NCBI GenBank assembly: GCA_009923965.1
Contig: RFSL01000042.1
Location: forward strand, 1 to 7,319
Direction: 5' to 3'
Origin: Flavobacteriia bacterium
GTDB lineage: Bacteria; Bacteroidota; Bacteroidia; Flavobacteriales_D; Crocinitomicaceae
DNA: 7,319 nucleotides
Each line of letters begins with the position of its first letter. Position 1 is the stretch's first letter. Below the pieces are notes generated by a model. That model was not told the DNA's origin. It searched no databases and worked only from the letters and a program-made list of their open reading frames with translations. The position numbers and the translations under genes are program-made. Of this stretch, positions 1-6,644 are shown one piece after another.

Positions 1-92
1 GTTTTTGGGAGATTATCGATAAAATTATTTTCAGGTTTAAACCACAAGTTTTATTTTATTTCTAGTCACTTAATTATTTAAAAATGTTCCTT

Positions 93-2369
93 ATGAATAA
101 TAAAATATCTCTTCTATTTCTTCTAATTTTTATTTCACTTTCATCATTTGCGCAAAATTTTTATGACAGAGCGACTATTCAAACCATAGAAATTTTCTTC
201 TCTGCAGCAAATTGGGATGCGCAGTTGGATGCTGCAGTTGCATCAGATGCATACATTATTGCAGATTCTGCCCGCATAAATGGTATTACCTTAGATAGCG
301 TTGGAGTAAAATACAAAGGAAACTCATCCTATAATGCAAATAATAATAAAAACCCTATTCACATTGAGTTAGACTATATTAAAGGAAGTCAAGATTACCA
401 AGGTTATACGGATGTAAAGCTTCAAAATGGTTACCAGGATCCATCAATGATTCGCGAGGTTTTGTCGTATGCAATTTTAGAACAATTTATGGATTGCTCA
501 AAAGCAAATTTTGCAAATGTTTATATCAATGGAACACTTAGAGGACTTTATTCAAATGCTGAGAGTATTAACAAAAAATTTAATGGTGATCATTATTATT
601 TAAGTAATGATTCTTTTTTTAAGTGTAATCCTACTGGTGGCGCAGGACCTGGAACTACTGCAAGTCCAGATTTAAAATATATCAATGCAGACAGTAGTTC
701 TTATTTCTCTTCTTATGAATTAAAATCAGATTTTGGTTGGACTCGCTTAGTAGATTTAATCAACACGCTTAATAATAATGTCAGCTTGTTAGAAAGTAAG
801 TTAGATGTAGATCGCGCACTATGGATGTTAGCTTTTAATAATGTTTTAGTTAATTTAGATTCTTACAGTGGTGCTTTCCGGCAAAATTATTATTTATCTT
901 GGGATTTAAACAATCGTTTTGTTCCAACAGTTTGGGATTTAAACATGAGTTTCGCTGGTTTTCCCGGAGGAACGGGCTCAGGAGCATATACTGCAACAAC
1001 CTTAGATCCAATGTCTAATAGTACTTCCGCAATTCATCCATTGATTGTAAAACTGATGGCAAATCCAATGTACAAAAGAATGTATTTGGCACATATTCGA
1101 ACTATTGTACAAGAGATTTTTATTTCTCAAGAATACTTAACAACAGCAAACAGTATTAGAACAACTATTGATGCTGCCGTTCAAGCAGATCCATATAAGT
1201 TTTTCACGTATGCTCAATATCAAACTAGTTTAACAACTGCTGTAACAGGTGGAGGAATGGGCGGAGGATCTACAATCCCAGGAATTCAAGCTTTAATGGA
1301 TGCAAGAGCTACATATTTCAGCACAAACTCAAATTATTTACTTGCTGCACCTTTAATTTCATCATTTGGAGCGAGTAATACTTCTCCTAATTTTAATCAA
1401 TCAATCTATATTACAGCAACTTGTGTAAATGAATCATCCGTTTATTTAGGTTACCGTTTGAACCATCAATTAAAATTTAACCGTGTTCAAATGTTTGACG
1501 ATGGTCAACATGGAGATGGCGCAGCTGGTGACCATATTTTTGGTTTTCAAGTTACTTTAAGTGGCACAGCTTTCGAGTATTATATTTATGCTGAAAATTC
1601 AAATGCAGGATTGTTTAGTCCAACAAGAGCAGAGCATGAATACCACTCAATTCAAATAAACTTTCCTTTTTGCACAAATGGAAATGTCGTAATCAATGAA
1701 ATTGTCTCTAGTAATTCTTCTTCATTATATGATTCAAACGGAGAAAGTGATGATTGGATAGAATTATACAATACAACATCTTCAGCAATAAACTTATCGG
1801 GAATGTACCTTTCTGATGATGCAATAAATCTTACACTTTGGCCATTTCCACTTGGAACGATAATTCCTGCAAATTCCTATTTAATTGTTTGGTGTGATGA
1901 TGATTTAGAGCAGTCAGGCTTGCATACAAACTTTAAACTAAGTTCATTGGGTGATCTTTTAATATTTGGAAATGGAGCTATTGCATACAATCAAGTTGCT
2001 TTTGGAATTCAATCAACTGATATAGCTTATGCAAGATGCCCGGATGGAGGAGCGAGTTTTAACTTGGTGAATCCTACACCAAATGCAAATAATAATTGTA
2101 TGGCAGGTTCGAATGAATTGGAAAACTCTTTTGAACTTTCCTTGTTTCCAAATCCAGTTAATGAAACATTAACAATACAAATTTCAGATTCTAAGATATA
2201 TGAAATCAATATTTATGATTTACAAGGAAGGATTGTCCTTGAAAAACAATTTTTTTCAAATCTAAACACGGTTTCAACATCAGCTTGGAATAATGGTATT
2301 TATCAAGTAAAAATTACAGATTTTGAGGGTAAATCGATTAACAAAGCGCTTGTAAAAATCTCAAAGTAA
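93..2369 (+). CDS. Secreted CotH kinase-like protein with lamin-tail domain and T9SS type A sorting domain
   Basis: This is a large exported protein of 758 residues. The ATG at 93 is preferred because it gives a textbook signal peptide (MNNK, a hydrophobic core, then SSFAQ with cleavage near residue 20). An in-frame ATG at 84 would add only MFL. Residues about 25-410 resemble the CotH family, an atypical protein-kinase fold: VGVKYKGN (about 70-77, candidate lysine K75), GLYSNAE (151-157), NLDSY (254-258), QNYYLS (264-269) and WDLNMSF (281-287), which resembles the metal-binding DFG region. Residues about 417-525 form a beta-rich domain with an Asp/Gly loop, DDGQHGDGAAGD (469-480), that may bind calcium. 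Residues about 530-627 match a lamin-tail domain (VINEI, then DDWIELYN). Residues about 680-758 are a T9SS type A sorting domain with FPNP (685-688) and GIYQVKI, so the protein should cross the outer membrane and be released or anchored. Kinase activity and substrate are inferred from the family, not shown. It appears monocistronic. Confidence 0.9.
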   Translation: MNNKISLLFLLIFISLSSFAQNFYDRATIQTIEIFFSAANWDAQLDAAVASDAYIIADSARINGITLDSVGVKYKGNSSYNANNNKNPIHIELDYIKGSQDYQGYTDVKLQNGYQDPSMIREVLSYAILEQFMDCSKANFANVYINGTLRGLYSNAESINKKFNGDHYYLSNDSFFKCNPTGGAGPGTTASPDLKYINADSSSYFSSYELKSDFGWTRLVDLINTLNNNVSLLESKLDVDRALWMLAFNNVLVNLDSYSGAFRQNYYLSWDLNNRFVPTVWDLNMSFAGFPGGTGSGAYTATTLDPMSNSTSAIHPLIVKLMANPMYKRMYLAHIRTIVQEIFISQEYLTTANSIRTTIDAAVQADPYKFFTYAQYQTSLTTAVTGGGMGGGSTIPGIQALMDARATYFSTNSNYLLAAPLISSFGASNTSPNFNQSIYITATCVNESSVYLGYRLNHQLKFNRVQMFDDGQHGDGAAGDHIFGFQVTLSGTAFEYYIYAENSNAGLFSPTRAEHEYHSIQINFPFCTNGNVVINEIVSSNSSSLYDSNGESDDWIELYNTTSSAINLSGMYLSDDAINLTLWPFPLGTIIPANSYLIVWCDDDLEQSGLHTNFKLSSLGDLLIFGNGAIAYNQVAFGIQSTDIAYARCPDGGASFNLVNPTPNANNNCMAGSNELENSFELSLFPNPVNETLTIQISDSKIYEINIYDLQGRIVLEKQFFSNLNTVSTSAWNNGIYQVKITDFEGKSINKALVKISK

Positions 2370-2387
2370 GATTCACTTACTCTTTTT
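2365..2387 (+). terminator. Small hairpin plus T-tract between convergent genes
   Basis: AGTAAG (2365-2370) and CTTACT (2376-2381) are exact inverted repeats around a five-base loop, ATTCA, followed by five T on the + strand (2383-2387). The position at the end of the CotH-like gene fits an intrinsic terminator. Read on the - strand the same hairpin is followed by a weaker T-rich run, so it may also stop transcripts of the symporter/GlmU-like pair. The stem is only six pairs with two G-C pairs, so the call is tentative. The stop of the + gene lies in the left arm and the stop of the - gene lies in the loop. Confidence 0.4.
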
Positions 2388-3515
2388 ACTAGTATATAAG
2401 TAGTTGAGAATTTTCACATCCACTTCACTTAAGGACAAAGATCTTCGCTCCATCATGTTATTAGCTGCCTCGATGGCTTTATCAAACTTAAACTCAACAA
2501 ATGGTTGACTAAATCCCCATGAAAATGAAGGTGTAAATTTTGGTGGAAAATCAGCGCCAAATACAGTCGCAGAAACTCCAACTACAGATGCGGTATTAAA
2601 CAATGTATTTATAGCACTTTTTGAATGATCACCCATAAAAAGGCCCAAAAATTGTTGCTTTGTTTCAACTTCAGCTAACTTTTCGTAGGAGTAAGAAGAA
2701 ATTTCGCCATAATTATTTTTAAGATTGGAAGAATTTGTTCCAGCTCCTAAATTGCACCATTCTCCAATTACAGAATTCCCAATAAAACCATCGTGACCTT
2801 TGTTTGAAAATGACTGAAAAATCACATTGCTAATTTCTCCGCCAATTTTACAATGAGGACCAATTGTAGAAGCGCCATAAACCTTTGTGCCGAGTTTTAA
2901 GGTACTGTTGTCACAAAGCGCAAAAGGACCGCGAATTAAAGATCCCTCCATTATTTCAGCATTATGACCAATGTAAATCGGACCAGTTGTTGTATTTAGA
3001 ATTGCTCCTTCAATGATTGCACCTTCTTCAATAAAAATAAATTTAGAATCTCCAATTAGTGTATTTGTTTTTGAAATTTTTTGAGATTTCCTATTATTTG
3101 TTAGCAAATCAAAGTCCTGTATTAAAACTTCTTCATTCATTAGGAATAAATCCCATCGTTCTTTAATAATTATTGGTGCTTCACCTTTGAATTGCAGTTT
3201 ATTTTTTCCGTCTCCACGTTTTGCAATCCATTGTTTATCTAAGAATAAAGTTGAATTATCTTCTAAATTAAAAACTGCAGCGGCAATCTCTTCATTTGGT
3301 ATAACTGAGGCATTTACTTGAATTGCATCGGTAAGTTGAATGAATTTTTCCTGTAAATATTTTTCAGTGGTAAAGCCGATTTCAACTTCTGGAATGTACA
3401 TTTTCCAGCGCTCATTATTACAAAGAATTCCCATGCGTAGATTGCCAAGAGGACGAGTTAAAGTCAAAGGCGCAAAGCGAAGGTGTAATTTATTATCGTC
3501 AAGATTTATTTTCAT
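2373..3515 (-). CDS. GlmU-family putative sugar nucleotidyltransferase with left-handed beta-helix acyltransferase domain
   Basis: The 380-residue product matches the Bacteroidota GlmU-like family (the family I know as TIGR03991, sugar nucleotidyltransferase type 4 N-domain). The N-terminal mark is LTLTRPLGNLRMGIL (about 17-31), followed by NERW and EKYLQEKF. This replaces the G-x-G-T-R-M loop of classical GlmU. Residues about 153-265 are irregular hexapeptide repeats of a left-handed beta helix, with the family block KGHDGFIGNSVIGEW, then NLGAGT and NLKNNYG (about 239-269). H241 sits where classical GlmU has its catalytic acetyltransferase histidine region. The expected role is cytoplasmic nucleotide-sugar synthesis or acetylation, possibly UDP-GlcNAc-related; the exact reaction is inferred. 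The ATG at 3515 is preferred over a TTG at 3521: it leaves two bases after the symporter stop codon, whereas the TTG would overlap that stop. The gene is therefore the downstream member of an operon and is likely translationally coupled. Confidence 0.85.
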   Translation of the reverse strand: MKINLDDNKLHLRFAPLTLTRPLGNLRMGILCNNERWKMYIPEVEIGFTTEKYLQEKFIQLTDAIQVNASVIPNEEIAAAVFNLEDNSTLFLDKQWIAKRGDGKNKLQFKGEAPIIIKERWDLFLMNEEVLIQDFDLLTNNRKSQKISKTNTLIGDSKFIFIEEGAIIEGAILNTTTGPIYIGHNAEIMEGSLIRGPFALCDNSTLKLGTKVYGASTIGPHCKIGGEISNVIFQSFSNKGHDGFIGNSVIGEWCNLGAGTNSSNLKNNYGEISSYSYEKLAEVETKQQFLGLFMGDHSKSAINTLFNTASVVGVSATVFGADFPPKFTPSFSWGFSQPFVEFKFDKAIEAANNMMERRSLSLSEVDVKILNYLYTSKKSK

Positions 3516-3517
3516 AA

Positions 3518-5020
3518 TCAATTCGATTTTTTTGAGGTGAAAAATGAACTTAGGTACAAAAATACAAAAGTTAATGCTCCGTTGATAATCAACATCTCAT
3601 ATCCGAATTTATAAGCTCCAAAGAGATTTGCAGAAAATTTATCCAGATAGAAGCAAAGAAAAGGAATCAGAACACAGATAAATGGAACTAAAATCGCTTT
3701 AGGATTTCTTTTAGTGAAAATACCAAAAGCAAATAATCCAAGTAATGGACCATAAGTATAACTTGCAATTTTTAAAATAAGTGAAATTAAATCTGTCCCT
3801 GGATTTGCAGTAACATACATTTTTGTCAATAGAATAATAATTAAGAATAATAGTGAAAAGCCAATATGAACGATTAATTTTAATTTTTGTCTTTGTTTTT
3901 CTTCTCGCTTGTTGAAATTTAAAAAGTCGATGCAAAAGCCAGTAGTTAATGCCGCTAGAGCGCTGTCTGCAGATGCATAAGATGATGCTGTTATTCCTAG
4001 TAAAAAGAAAACGCCAGCTATTTTTCCGAAATTATTAAGAGCCAAGGTAGGAAATACATGGTCTGTAATAACTTTTCCATCGTTCATTGGTAATTCTATA
4101 CCTTTTGAATTAGAATAAACGTACAAGGCGCCACCAAGTAATAAAAACAGAAAATTGGTAAATACTAAAATCGTCGTGAATGAATACATGTTCTTCTGAG
4201 CATCACCAATTGTCTTGCAGGTAAGATTTTTTTGCATCAAATCCTGGTCTAAGCCGGTCATTGCAATTGCCAAGAACATGCCACCAAAAAAGTGCTTTGG
4301 AAAATAGTTTTTTGCCATAGGATCATCAAAGAAAAATACCTGTGACATACTGCCGCCGCTCGAAGTTTTTGAGGCGCTAATCTTTTCAAATAAACCAAAA
4401 AAGTCAAGATTTAAAGCTTGTGAGATAATAATTGTACAGATAACAACGGAGCTGATTAGAAAAACAGTTTGAAATGTATCTGTATAGACTATTGTTTTAA
4501 TTCCACCTTTGAAGGTGTAAACCCAAATTAAAGCGATTGTTATAACTGCCGTTAACCAGTAAGGAACTCCAAGATCATCAAACAAAAATAACTGTAAAAC
4601 AATCGTTGCTAAATAAAGTCGAATCGCTGAACCAAGTGTGCGAGATAAAATAAAAAAACTTGCTCCCGTCTTGTAGCTTATTATACCGAAACGTTTTTCT
4701 AAAAATTCATAAATCGATGTGACATTTAATTTGTAATACAAAGGCATTAGGACTTGTGCAATAACAATGTATCCAAGTACGTAGCCTAAAACTACTTGAA
4801 AATAGCCCATTCCATCGTTCATGACTTGCCCAGGAACTGAAATGAATGTTACTCCAGAAAGTGAGGCACCAATCATTCCAAAAGCTACAAGATACCAAGG
4901 ACTTTGTCGGTTTCCAGTGAAGAAAGTTTCACTTGTAGCATTTTTTGATGTAAAATGGGCAATAAGAATCAGAACAATAAAATAGCTCGATAAAACTAAA
5001 AAAATTAAAGTAGTCGACAT
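3518..5020 (-). CDS. Sodium:solute symporter family (SSS) transporter
   Basis: This is a polytopic inner-membrane protein of 500 residues, the usual size for the SSS family, with about 13 hydrophobic segments by eye. Family landmarks in order are TFFTGNRQSPWYLVAFGMIG (33-51) and ASLSGVTFISVPG (52-64) near the first helices, GGIKTIVYTDTFQ (172-184), TGLDQDLMQKNL (255-266) and ASSYASADSALAALTTG (345-361). The last carries the serines that usually contribute to the sodium site. It should couple sodium influx to uptake of a small organic solute such as a sugar, sialic acid or carboxylate; the substrate cannot be read from the sequence. The ATG at 5020 is chosen because MSTTLIFLVLSSYF begins the family's normal first helix. 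An in-frame ATG at 5059 would add 13 residues and consume most of the promoter region. It is the first gene of a pair with the GlmU-like gene, whose ATG follows the stop codon after two bases. The stop codon is TGA at 3520-3518. Confidence 0.9.
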   Translation of the reverse strand: MSTTLIFLVLSSYFIVLILIAHFTSKNATSETFFTGNRQSPWYLVAFGMIGASLSGVTFISVPGQVMNDGMGYFQVVLGYVLGYIVIAQVLMPLYYKLNVTSIYEFLEKRFGIISYKTGASFFILSRTLGSAIRLYLATIVLQLFLFDDLGVPYWLTAVITIALIWVYTFKGGIKTIVYTDTFQTVFLISSVVICTIIISQALNLDFFGLFEKISASKTSSGGSMSQVFFFDDPMAKNYFPKHFFGGMFLAIAMTGLDQDLMQKNLTCKTIGDAQKNMYSFTTILVFTNFLFLLLGGALYVYSNSKGIELPMNDGKVITDHVFPTLALNNFGKIAGVFFLLGITASSYASADSALAALTTGFCIDFLNFNKREEKQRQKLKLIVHIGFSLLFLIIILLTKMYVTANPGTDLISLILKIASYTYGPLLGLFAFGIFTKRNPKAILVPFICVLIPFLCFYLDKFSANLFGAYKFGYEMLIINGALTFVFLYLSSFFTSKKSN

Positions 5021-5072
5021 TTGTATAATTTGAATGTAAAAATAAAGAAAGGAATTCATCTATTTTCAAAGA

Positions 5073-5106
5073 TTGTAGCTTTCTTCAACATCTAACTTTA
5101 TATTTG
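5073..5106 (+). promoter_or_regulatory. Bacteroidota-type promoter for the 173-residue gene
   Basis: TATATTTG at 5099-5106 is an exact match to the Bacteroidota -7 consensus TAnnTTTG. A TTG at 5073-5075 lies 23 bases upstream, at the long end of the spacing known for the -33 element. Transcription would start near 5112, giving a leader of about ten A-rich bases before the ATG at 5123. Chance occurrence is possible in such AT-rich DNA, but its position directly ahead of the gene supports it. Confidence 0.5.
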
Positions 5107-5122
5107 TAAAAAATAAAAGATA

Positions 5123-5644
5123 ATGGGCCCAATTTTTTTTCTTGCAATTTTAGGTTTTACATCTATTTCAATCATTATAATCGTCTATTTATTTTTAAAG
5201 AGGCAAAGTCAAAAAGAACAAGTCAATTTAGAAGTTGAATTAAAGAAACAAAGACAAGAATTCTTTCTGCCAAATAGGGTAGATGCCTATGAGCGTGCTA
5301 TATTATTAATGGAACGCTTGCATCCAAATTCCTTGGTGATGCGTTTGAATAACCCAAGTTTACCTGCGAAAATAATGCATGCTGAATTTTTAAAAACTAT
5401 TCGCGAAGAATTTGATCACAATATTACACAGCAGCTTTTTATTTCTTCAATAGCGTGGAAACTACTCAGAGATTCTAAAGAAGAGCTTGTGAAATTAATT
5501 AATCTAGCTGCAAGTCAGGTTCAAGAGAATGCTACAGCAATTGAGTTATCAGCTAAAATATTTGAACTCGTTGCACAATTAGAAAAATTGCCTTCAGAAG
5601 TAGCTACTGAATTTTTGAAAAAGGAATTTCAAGAATTATTTTAG
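5123..5644 (+). CDS. Conserved hypothetical protein with N-terminal membrane anchor (Bacteroidota family)
   Basis: The product is 173 residues with no assigned function. Residues about 4-25 form one hydrophobic helix, followed by KRQSQKEQ, so the protein is probably anchored in the inner membrane with its body in the cytoplasm. Residues about 28-50 are charged and likely helical (VELKKQRQEFFLPNR). The rest is predicted helical, with motifs I recognise as conserved among Bacteroidota hypotheticals: RVDAYERAILLMERLHP (52-68), LVMRL (71-75), IREEFDHNITQQLFIS (93-108) and LINLAA (125-130). From memory this may be the family recently named DUF7935, but I could not verify that. There are no catalytic motifs. 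It has its own exact TAnnTTTG promoter box, is divergent from the symporter operon, and its last four bases overlap the end of the DedA gene on the other strand. A structural or scaffolding role is only a guess. Confidence 0.85.
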   Translation: MGPIFFLAILGFTSISIIIIVYLFLKRQSQKEQVNLEVELKKQRQEFFLPNRVDAYERAILLMERLHPNSLVMRLNNPSLPAKIMHAEFLKTIREEFDHNITQQLFISSIAWKLLRDSKEELVKLINLAASQVQENATAIELSAKIFELVAQLEKLPSEVATEFLKKEFQELF

Positions 5645-6300
5645 ACGGCTTTATTCTTATTCTTTTTTGCTTTAATAAATTCAATAAGCATTGGTAAAAC
5701 AGATAGAAATATAATTCCGAGGCAAACTAAATCTATGTGTTTCCTTATCCATTCAACTTCTCCAAGAAGATAACCTGCAATTGTTAAACTGAAAACCCAC
5801 AAGAACCCTCCAAATAAATCATAAATGAAAAACCGATTGTAATTCATTTTACCAATTCCTGCTGCAAAAGGTGCAAATGTGCGAACAAAAGGAACAAAGC
5901 GTGCCATTATAATTGCCTTTATACCATTTTTAGCAAAAAATAATTCTGTTTGCTCGAGGTGTTTTTTATTGACGATTGGTTTATCTCTAAATTTTAATTG
6001 AAATACCTTCAAACCAATTTTTCTACCAATCCAATAATTACAATTATCTCCTAAAACTGCTGCAATAATTAACAAAAACAGTAAGTATGCTAAATCTAAT
6101 TCTCCTGAAGCAGCAAATATGCCTGCAGTAAATAAAAGAGAATCTCCGGGTAGAAAGGGCATTGCTACCAGTCCAGTTTCGATAAAAATTACTAAAAATA
6201 AAATGATATAAATTGCAGAAGAATAGTTTTCAAAAAACCATTTAAAGTCTAATTTTATAATGTGCTGAAATACTTCTAAAAGTTCGTTAAAAAAACCCAT
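5641..6300 (-). CDS. DedA family membrane protein (VTT/SNARE-associated domain)
   Basis: This is an integral inner-membrane protein of 219 residues, the normal DedA length. The family marks are all present: FIETGLVAMPFLPGDSLLF (39-57), with the acidic residue and proline-rich re-entrant loop; GDNCNYWIGRKIG (84-96); and ARFVPFVRTFAPFAAGIGKM (133-152), carrying the conserved arginines R134 and R140. Hydrophobic helices follow at about 160-180 and 190-210, then a lysine-rich C-terminal tail. DedA proteins are known or proposed to act as proton-dependent lipid transporters, for example recycling undecaprenyl phosphate or flipping phospholipids, and they affect envelope stability. The precise lipid here is unknown. 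The ATG at 6300 begins one base after the rhodanese stop codon, so the two genes form an operon. The 3' end overlaps the oppositely oriented 173-residue gene by four bases. Confidence 0.93.
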   Translation of the reverse strand: MGFFNELLEVFQHIIKLDFKWFFENYSSAIYIILFLVIFIETGLVAMPFLPGDSLLFTAGIFAASGELDLAYLLFLLIIAAVLGDNCNYWIGRKIGLKVFQLKFRDKPIVNKKHLEQTELFFAKNGIKAIIMARFVPFVRTFAPFAAGIGKMNYNRFFIYDLFGGFLWVFSLTIAGYLLGEVEWIRKHIDLVCLGIIFLSVLPMLIEFIKAKKNKNKAV

Positions 6301-6301
6301 A

Positions 6302-6616
6302 TTAATCTAGTTTTAAAGAAGTGTCGACTGTTTCTATCCACGCAAGAATCCCACCATTCATAACAAAAATCTCGTTTATCAAACCCTCTGTTGTGATTAA
6401 ATTTGCAAGCGCTTCAGCTCTTTTTCCCGAACGACACATTAAAACAGTTTTTTTTGTGAGGTCTAATTCGGAAATACGCGCAGTAAAATCTGCCATTGGA
6501 ATGTGTTTGCTTGAAATATTTGCAATTTCAAACTCGTAAAGTTCTCGAATATCAATTATTTCAATTTGATTGTTATTTATGCCGATTTGGCATTCTTGAG
6601 GGCTAATTAAAAGCAT
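6302..6616 (-). CDS. Single-domain rhodanese-like protein
   Basis: The 104-residue product is a single rhodanese domain, probably cytoplasmic. It shows the usual order: LISPQECQ at the start, IEIIDIRELYEFEIANI (18-34, the conserved D-x-R...E-x-x-x-x-I pattern), HIPMADF, then VLMCRSGKRA (58-67) with the active-site cysteine C61 in a CRxGxR loop, and finally GGILAW (88-93). Such proteins carry persulfide sulfur or act in thiosulfate:acceptor transfer; the acceptor is not evident. The ATG at 6616 is preferred. A longer reading from 6679 would add 21 lysine/asparagine-rich residues outside the domain and overlap the upstream gene by 35 bases. The chosen start leaves a 28-base A/T-rich gap after the upstream stop. 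It sits between the partial hypothetical gene and dedA, with one base to the latter, suggesting joint expression with the membrane protein. Confidence 0.9.
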   Translation of the reverse strand: MLLISPQECQIGINNNQIEIIDIRELYEFEIANISSKHIPMADFTARISELDLTKKTVLMCRSGKRAEALANLITTEGLINEIFVMNGGILAWIETVDTSLKLD

Positions 6617-6644
6617 ATTTTTTTCGTAAATATAACAATTGAAT

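Noticed and set aside
34..43. Perfect 10-base palindrome GGTTTAAACC
   Set aside because: It is short and AT-rich, not repeated in the window, and not placed like a known operator. Chance occurrence is likely.
1..83. Possible tail of an upstream gene, or a promoter for the CotH-like gene
   Set aside because: All three + frames give short open tails (stops at 20-22, 63-65 and 79-81), so none can be preferred. No exact TAnnTTTG box is present and no - strand ATG occurs here.
2027..2209. A 60-codon open frame on the - strand within the CotH-like gene
   Set aside because: It is antisense to the lamin-tail/sorting-domain region and has no protein-like signature.
3340..3540. A 66-codon open frame on the + strand
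   Set aside because: It lies antisense inside the well-supported GlmU-like gene, has no family motifs, and ends at that gene's start.
2373..3545. Similar C-terminal ends TSKKSK and TSKKSN in the GlmU-like protein and the symporter, suggesting duplication
   Set aside because: The underlying codons differ and the similarity stops after a few residues. Lysine/serine-rich tails are common in AT-rich genomes.
6321..6539. A 72-codon open frame on the + strand within the rhodanese gene
   Set aside because: It is an antisense shadow of a clear rhodanese domain with intact active site.
6617..6644. TATATTTA as a promoter box for the rhodanese gene
   Set aside because: The last base of the TAnnTTTG consensus is wrong, no -33 TTG is correctly spaced, and the predicted start would fall at the ATG. 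Co-transcription from upstream is simpler.
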